Part shown: piece by piece, positions 42,907 through 46,603 of the stretch
Numbering within the stretch: the first letter of the stretch is position 1
Layout: each line of letters begins with the position of its first letter
NCBI GenBank assembly: GCA_003151795.1
Contig: PLYL01000016.1
Coordinates: forward strand, 1-46,603
DNA length: 46,603 nt
From: Candidatus Yanofskyibacteriota bacterium
GTDB taxonomy: Bacteria; Patescibacteriota; Minisyncoccia; 2-02-FULL-40-12; GWA2-44-9
Reading direction: 5' to 3'
Program-made: the position numbers and the translations under genes
Notes under the pieces: model-generated
What the model saw: only the letters and a program-made list of their open reading frames with translations
Databases searched by the model: none
What the model was told of the DNA's origin: nothing

Positions 42907-43578
42907 CTAACTTGCGAGCAGAGCCGCGGGAGAGTTGTCGTCCCAATCGATGTCGAGCCAGTAGTAGAACCGGTGCCACGCACCGTCGTTGAAGTACAGG
43001 CAGCGGACGTATAGGCTGTCGGTCTCCGGATTGCGGTAGATCGTCCCCCAGAAGAAGATGTAGCGAACGTTGCCCTTGTCGTCGCGCTTCCAGTCCTCCG
43101 GGATGAGATGCTGGTTCTCGTAAAGGGCATCGAGAATGTTCGCGTTGAGCACCACCTTCTTGGTGACCTCGTCACGCAACTCGTAGCCCTTGATTGTCTT
43201 GCCATTCAGCTGGCGCTGGGACAGGTAGAGCTCAACTTTGCGCCCACCGACGTACAAGCCGTCGGCACGCTTCTCGACCCCGAACCAGCCGTGGCCCTCG
43301 TGTCTCTCGACCCGCGCGCCATCGAACGGTAGCTTGGGCGAGAAGTCGAGGTTGACCGAGATGGTCGTATCGTTGATCTTGCGCCAGAGGGGCTCGGGGA
43401 CGGGCGGGACGATTGTGGCCTCCGTGATCAGCTTTGCCACCAGCTCGTCGACGAGACGATTCTTGGTGTCTTCTGACAGGCCTAGGACGGCTTCCTCGTT
43501 GCCTTTGATGCCGGTCGTCAGGCGCGTCGTTATTGTCGTGACGAGCCCGAACGCCGAACCAATTTGTGATTTCGCCAT
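42907..43578 (-). CDS. DGR target protein with C-terminal variable C-type-lectin-like domain
   Basis: The 223-aa protein ends in a DGR-type variable region. The N-terminal 70 residues are helical (GLSEDTKNRLVDELVAKLIT) with no signal peptide, so it is probably cytoplasmic. The middle and C-terminal part (HLIPEDWKRDDKGNVRYIFF, then RNPETDSLYVRCLYFNDGAW) resembles the CLec-fold targets common in DGRs. VR covers the last 42 codons except the final two. Nine codons differ from TR: N to Y, K to E, N to S, Y to C, N to F, N to Y, N to I, N to D and N to S. A strong promoter and a GGGAG ribosome-binding site precede it. Its ligand is unknown. Confidence 0.92.
   Translation of the reverse strand: MAKSQIGSAFGLVTTITTRLTTGIKGNEEAVLGLSEDTKNRLVDELVAKLITEATIVPPVPEPLWRKINDTTISVNLDFSPKLPFDGARVERHEGHGWFGVEKRADGLYVGGRKVELYLSQRQLNGKTIKGYELRDEVTKKVVLNANILDALYENQHLIPEDWKRDDKGNVRYIFFWGTIYRNPETDSLYVRCLYFNDGAWHRFYYWLDIDWDDNSPAALLAS
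42915..43039 (-). repeat. DGR variable repeat (VR)
   Basis: This is the 3' end of the target gene, ending 6 nt before the stop. It is the diversified copy of TR (42431-42555) with no indels. Substitutions are at TR adenines except one silent G to A (CTG to CTA). Confidence 0.95.
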
Positions 43579-43677
43579 TGTCGTTGCTCCCTAGCATTGG
43601 CTGCCCCTCATCCCGCGGAATTGCGAGACCCCAGGCTTACCAATTACCGAATACTCAAAGTGCTATCTTACGTTTCA

Positions 43678-43706
43678 ATTATACTCCCATTTTGGTTAAA
43701 AGTCAA
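43678..43706 (-). promoter_or_regulatory. Promoter of the DGR target gene
   Basis: On the minus strand TTGACT and TATAAT are exactly 17 bp apart, giving a leader of roughly 90 nt before the ATG at 43578. Confidence 0.8.
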
Positions 43707-43743
43707 TAGTGGCAAAGGAGCTGATTTATGATAATTTTTAAGG

Positions 43744-44049
43744 ATGTTATCTGATACCGAAGTCGAATATATCGCCAAGCTCGCGAGGATTACCATCAAT
43801 GACGCCGAGAAGGAAAAGCTGAAAAAAGATTTGTCGGCGATTTTGGATTACATCGAAAAACTCAACAAAGCCGATACGTCTTCGGTGGAACCGCTCTATC
43901 AAACCACGGGATTAGTAAATGCCACCCGTATAGATGAGCCGCGCGGAGAGTTCCCGATGAACGATAAGTTGGAGGGATTGCTTATCGGCCAAGCCCCGGC
44001 CCGCAAAGAGCGATTCGTGAAAGTTAAATCAATACTGAACAAGAAGTAA
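43744..44049 (+). CDS. gatC: Glutamyl/aspartyl-tRNA amidotransferase subunit C
   Basis: The 101-aa protein is of normal GatC length, with the start motif DTEVEYIAKLARITINDAEK and the conserved RIDEPRGEFPMNDKLEG. GatC wraps around GatA and stabilises the GatCAB amidotransferase that converts Glu-tRNAGln to Gln-tRNAGln. It is followed 22 bp later by gatA; gatB is not in this window. Confidence 0.95.
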   Translation: MLSDTEVEYIAKLARITINDAEKEKLKKDLSAILDYIEKLNKADTSSVEPLYQTTGLVNATRIDEPRGEFPMNDKLEGLLIGQAPARKERFVKVKSILNKK

Positions 44050-44071
44050 GAATTACGAGTTAAGAATTAAG

Positions 44072-45511
44072 ATGCTAGAAAAAAACCATACAATCAAATC
44101 GGCCAGAGAAGCCCTGAAGAGGAGAGATTTTTCCGTTGAGGAATTGTTTAACCATTATCACCAAAGAATCGTCGAGAAGAATAAAGACCTTAACGCTTAT
44201 CTGACTGTTTTTGAAAATTGTCTCCCTACGGGAGATCTCCCAAAGGGAGAGAAATTGAAAACTGAAAATTCGAAATCACCGCTCTGGGGGATTCCGGTGG
44301 CAATCAAGGACAATATGCTTATCGAAGGGACACGCACTACGGCCGGCTCCAAAATACTGGAAAATTACATCTCCGCCTACGACGCCACGGTGATTAAAAA
44401 ACTCCGCTCGGCGGGAGCGGTATTTCTCGGCAAGACCAACCTCGACGAATTCGCCATGGGCAGTTCCACCGAAAACTCGGCCTATGGCCCGACTAAAAAT
44501 CCATTGGATACTTCGCGCATCCCCGGCGGTTCGTCGGGCGGTTCCGCGGCGGCCGTGGCTGGAGATTTGGCTGTTTTTGCTCTTGGTTCGGATACTGGCG
44601 GTTCGATTCGCCAACCAGCTTCCATGTGCGGAATTGTGGGTCTTAAGCCGACTTATGGGCGCGTCTCTCGGCATGGGCTCATCGCAATGGCTTCTTCATT
44701 TGATCAAATCGGGCCACTCACGAAAACCGTTGAAGATTCGGCGATTGTTTTGAATGTGCTCTGCGGCCATGACATCTTTGATTCCACAACCGTTAATAAC
44801 GCAGTGCCAGATTTTACCGCCGCGCTCAATGATTCCATCAAAGGTTTAACTATCGGCGTGCCTAAAGAATTTTTCGGTACAGGTTTATCGCCAGAAGTTG
44901 AAGAACGTATCAAAACCACTATCACAAAACTCAAAGACCTTGGCTGTAAAATCAAAGAAATATCTCTTCCAAATTTTGAATACGCTCTGGCCGCATACTA
45001 TGTCGCCGTGCCCAGCGAAATTTCCGCCAACCTCGCCCGCTTCGACGGTGTCCGCTACGGCTATTCGGCCAAAGACGGAGAGAATCTCATCGATACCTAT
45101 TTCAAATCCCGCACTGAAGGACTTGGAGCCGAACCCAAGCGCCGAATCATGCTCGGCGCCTACGCTTTGTCATCCGGCTACTACGACGCCTATTATTTAA
45201 AAGCTCAAAAAGTCCGCGCCTTGATTAAAAAAGATTTTGATGAGGCATTCAAAGACGTAGACGTCATCGTCGGCCCGACGGCGCCCAACACCGCCTTCAA
45301 GATAGGGGAGAAAGCGTCCGACCCGCTGGCGTTATACTTGGAAGACGTCTACACTGTGCCGGTTAATCTGGCTGGTTTGCCCGCTATTTCAATTCCGTGC
45401 GGATTGGGAACAGAAAGCAAGATGCCCGTCGGGTTTCAAATCATTGCTAAGCCGTTCGACGAAGCCACCTTGCTCCGCGTCGCGCACCAGCTCGAACAAG
45501 CGCTAAAATAG
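44072..45511 (+). CDS. gatA: Glutamyl/aspartyl-tRNA amidotransferase subunit A
   Basis: The 479-aa protein is an amidase-signature enzyme. The catalytic Lys is in GIPVAIKDNM, and the Ser-cis-Ser-Lys set is completed by GGSSGGSAAAVAGDLAVFAL and GSDTGGSIRQPASMCGIVGL. It releases ammonia from glutamine for GatB. A palindromic element (44220-44251) is translated as CLPTGDLPKGE in the variable loop between the N-terminal helices and the first catalytic strand. Length is otherwise normal. Confidence 0.96.
   Translation: MLEKNHTIKSAREALKRRDFSVEELFNHYHQRIVEKNKDLNAYLTVFENCLPTGDLPKGEKLKTENSKSPLWGIPVAIKDNMLIEGTRTTAGSKILENYISAYDATVIKKLRSAGAVFLGKTNLDEFAMGSSTENSAYGPTKNPLDTSRIPGGSSGGSAAAVAGDLAVFALGSDTGGSIRQPASMCGIVGLKPTYGRVSRHGLIAMASSFDQIGPLTKTVEDSAIVLNVLCGHDIFDSTTVNNAVPDFTAALNDSIKGLTIGVPKEFFGTGLSPEVEERIKTTITKLKDLGCKIKEISLPNFEYALAAYYVAVPSEISANLARFDGVRYGYSAKDGENLIDTYFKSRTEGLGAEPKRRIMLGAYALSSGYYDAYYLKAQKVRALIKKDFDEAFKDVDVIVGPTAPNTAFKIGEKASDPLALYLEDVYTVPVNLAGLPAISIPCGLGTESKMPVGFQIIAKPFDEATLLRVAHQLEQALK
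44220..44251. repeat. Palindromic element inside gatA
   Basis: The sequence starts GTCTCCCTACGGGAGATCTC and ends AAAGGGAGAG. It is an imperfect copy of the infB palindrome and is read in the same frame (LPTGDLPKG against LPSGDLPKG). Confidence 0.82.
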
Positions 45512-45512
45512 T

Positions 45513-46091
45513 ATGCACCAAATATATAATCAATTTATCATCGCGTTCTACCAATGGACTTCGTTCCAAGTCGGCAGTTTTAATTTGGCCGATATGGGCG
45601 CCAATTTTCAAAGTGCCTTCTTAGACTCTTCCTTTGCCTACACTCTTCAAATTATTTCCGCGCTGATAACGATTGTCTTGGGCGCCGCGGCCGCCTACTT
45701 GGTAATCAAGCGAAAAGAGTTTGATAAAATACTGGCCGGACAAGAAGCGGTGCCAGTGGAAATTGCCGGAGTCGGCCCGATTCAAGAACAATGGAACGAC
45801 ATCATGCGCCACATTGATTCCGTCCATGAAGGCGAGTGGAAATTCGCGGTGATTGAAGCCGATACGATTGTTGATGGCGTCTTAAAAAATTACTTCGTCG
45901 GCGATACAATGGGGGAGCGTCTGTTAAATATCGACAAAACCAAGCTTCTCGCCATTGATGACCTCTGGGAGGCCCACAAAATCCGCAATCGTTTGGCCCA
46001 TGACCCGAACTATTTCCTCCGCCACGCCGAAGCCCTCCGCGCCGTCAAACTTTTTAAATCCGTCCTCAAAGAACTCGGGGCGATAGCATAA
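45513..46091 (+). CDS. Hypothetical membrane protein, 192 aa
   Basis: The protein has an amphipathic N-terminus, one clear transmembrane helix (TLQIISALITIVLGAAAAYL) and a helical cytoplasmic domain of about 120 residues (IQEQWNDIMRHIDSVHEGEW, then IRNRLAHDPNYFLRHAEALR). The RNRLAHDP segment resembles the RxxxxH-type phrase of HEPN-like helical domains, but I would not assign a function from it. It follows gatA by 1 bp and ends at a strong hairpin, so it is probably the last gene of the gat transcript. Confidence 0.68.
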   Translation: MHQIYNQFIIAFYQWTSFQVGSFNLADMGANFQSAFLDSSFAYTLQIISALITIVLGAAAAYLVIKRKEFDKILAGQEAVPVEIAGVGPIQEQWNDIMRHIDSVHEGEWKFAVIEADTIVDGVLKNYFVGDTMGERLLNIDKTKLLAIDDLWEAHKIRNRLAHDPNYFLRHAEALRAVKLFKSVLKELGAIA

Positions 46092-46092
46092 T

Positions 46093-46137
46093 AAAACGCC
46101 AGCTGTTGTACCGGGTAGGGCAACATGCTGGCGTTTT
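46093..46137. terminator. Terminator hairpin after the gat operon
   Basis: AAAACGCCAGC pairs with GCTGGCGTTTT, with an inner TGTTG/CAACA. It is placed between converging genes and may work in both directions. Confidence 0.8.
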
Positions 46138-46186
46138 CCGGAATAAATTCCGGGGAAGGCGTGCGACGTGTACGCATGCGTGACTC

Positions 46187-46432
46187 CTATGGTTTGTTGT
46201 CGGTTTGTTCCGCTTCGGGGAAGGCATCGAGGAGCTCGACTTCCCATTCTAGGAGTTGATTGGCATACATCCCATACTCAAGAGCGAATTCTCTCATGCT
46301 CTTGATGAGTTCAGACGCCCCGCGCACAGCTTGAGCATCTACGGGACTCATCCTGAGCAATCGATTCTTGCCCTCTCGGAACCTGACCATGTCCGAGACC
46401 GGATTTACCGACCCCTTGGCTGTTGCACGCAT
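46187..46432 (-). CDS. Hypothetical 81-aa protein
   Basis: I recognise no family. The start MRATAKGS at 46432 has a good ribosome-binding site (AAGGAGTGG) a few bases upstream, which supports it as a real gene. The protein is mostly helical (AQAVRGASELIKSMREFALE) with an acidic C-terminus (EVELLDAFPEAEQTDNKP). No membrane segment is visible. It converges on the gat terminator. Confidence 0.55.
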   Translation of the reverse strand: MRATAKGSVNPVSDMVRFREGKNRLLRMSPVDAQAVRGASELIKSMREFALEYGMYANQLLEWEVELLDAFPEAEQTDNKP

Positions 46433-46503
46433 ACCGCTACCACTCCTTTCGTTTGGATACGAGGAACTGACTGGATTTTATCGAGAGTTTAACATTTCGT
46501 CAA

Positions 46504-46563
46504 CCCCTCACTTGAAAACTAACGTCAGTAAATACCGAGGATAATTAGTTTTAAAGTGAGGGG
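46504..46563. repeat. Hairpin element, CCCCTCAC family, copy 2
   Basis: CCCCTCACTTGAAAACTA (46504-46521) pairs with TAGTTTTAAAGTGAGGGG (46546-46563) with one mismatch. The outer eight bases are shared with the element inside the pilX-like gene. It lies upstream of the 81-aa gene. Confidence 0.8.
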
Positions 46564-46603
46564 TGAAAAGGAGCCTTTGTGGTGTCATTATATCATTTGC
46601 TCG

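Overview
The window looks like chromosome from a Candidate Phyla Radiation (Patescibacteria) genome. This is inferred from gene style: a short IF-2 (about 519 aa), an N-terminally compact gene set, a complete type IV pilus operon with several minor pilins, a PduO-type adenosyltransferase, large serine recombinases, and short palindromes translated in frame inside housekeeping proteins (SFAKASAGE-, LPAGRQ- and LPxGDLPKG-type peptides). UGA is used as a stop throughout, so this is not a lineage that reads UGA as glycine. I cannot resolve the phylum-level lineage.

Layout. 0-14 kb: mostly minus-strand housekeeping genes: yraN, comM/yifB, a DksA-type zinc-finger gene, pnp, a NYN nuclease, rpsO, a PduO-like gene, a GIY-YIG gene and infB. 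Plus-strand genes here are a LysM-CHAP protein and a Xer recombinase. A tRNA-Leu/tRNA-Cys cluster contains two broken tRNA pieces, each interrupted by a palindrome in the anticodon region. 14-27 kb: an accessory region between two tRNA-Ser genes that share a conserved roughly 108-nt downstream element. It carries two large serine recombinases, a run of surface/membrane proteins including a secreted HExxH protein, a scrambled inverted-repeat locus made of recombinase fragments, and an ATPase/STAS-like regulator. 27.8-39 kb: comF, then pilM-N-O-(P-like)-B-T-C, major pilin, prepilin peptidase and four minor pilin-like genes. With ComM, ComF and Xer this suggests pilus and DNA-uptake ability. 39-41 kb: ligA. 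41.0-43.7 kb: a diversity-generating retroelement (DGR). 43.7-46.6 kb: gatC, gatA and small hypotheticals.

The main discovery is the complete DGR: reverse transcriptase, 125-nt template repeat (TR), target gene whose 3' end is the variable repeat (VR), and an Avd accessory protein that the ORF track shows only as a 71-aa fragment. TR and VR align without gaps. Of 12 differences, 11 fall at the 33 TR adenines and only one (silent) at the 92 other bases, which is the signature of adenine-directed mutagenic retrohoming. The avd gene lies on the opposite strand to TR, RT and target, fills the space between TR and RT, and is joined to its only nearby ATG through a C9 tract that is out of frame by one base.

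A second theme is a set of dispersed hairpin elements. Three share the outer arm CCCGCACATAAC with different, compensating inner stems. Two share CCCCTCAC. Several have an arm that touches a start codon (yraN, pnp, pilC). These and the in-frame palindromes suggest active small palindromic elements in this genome.
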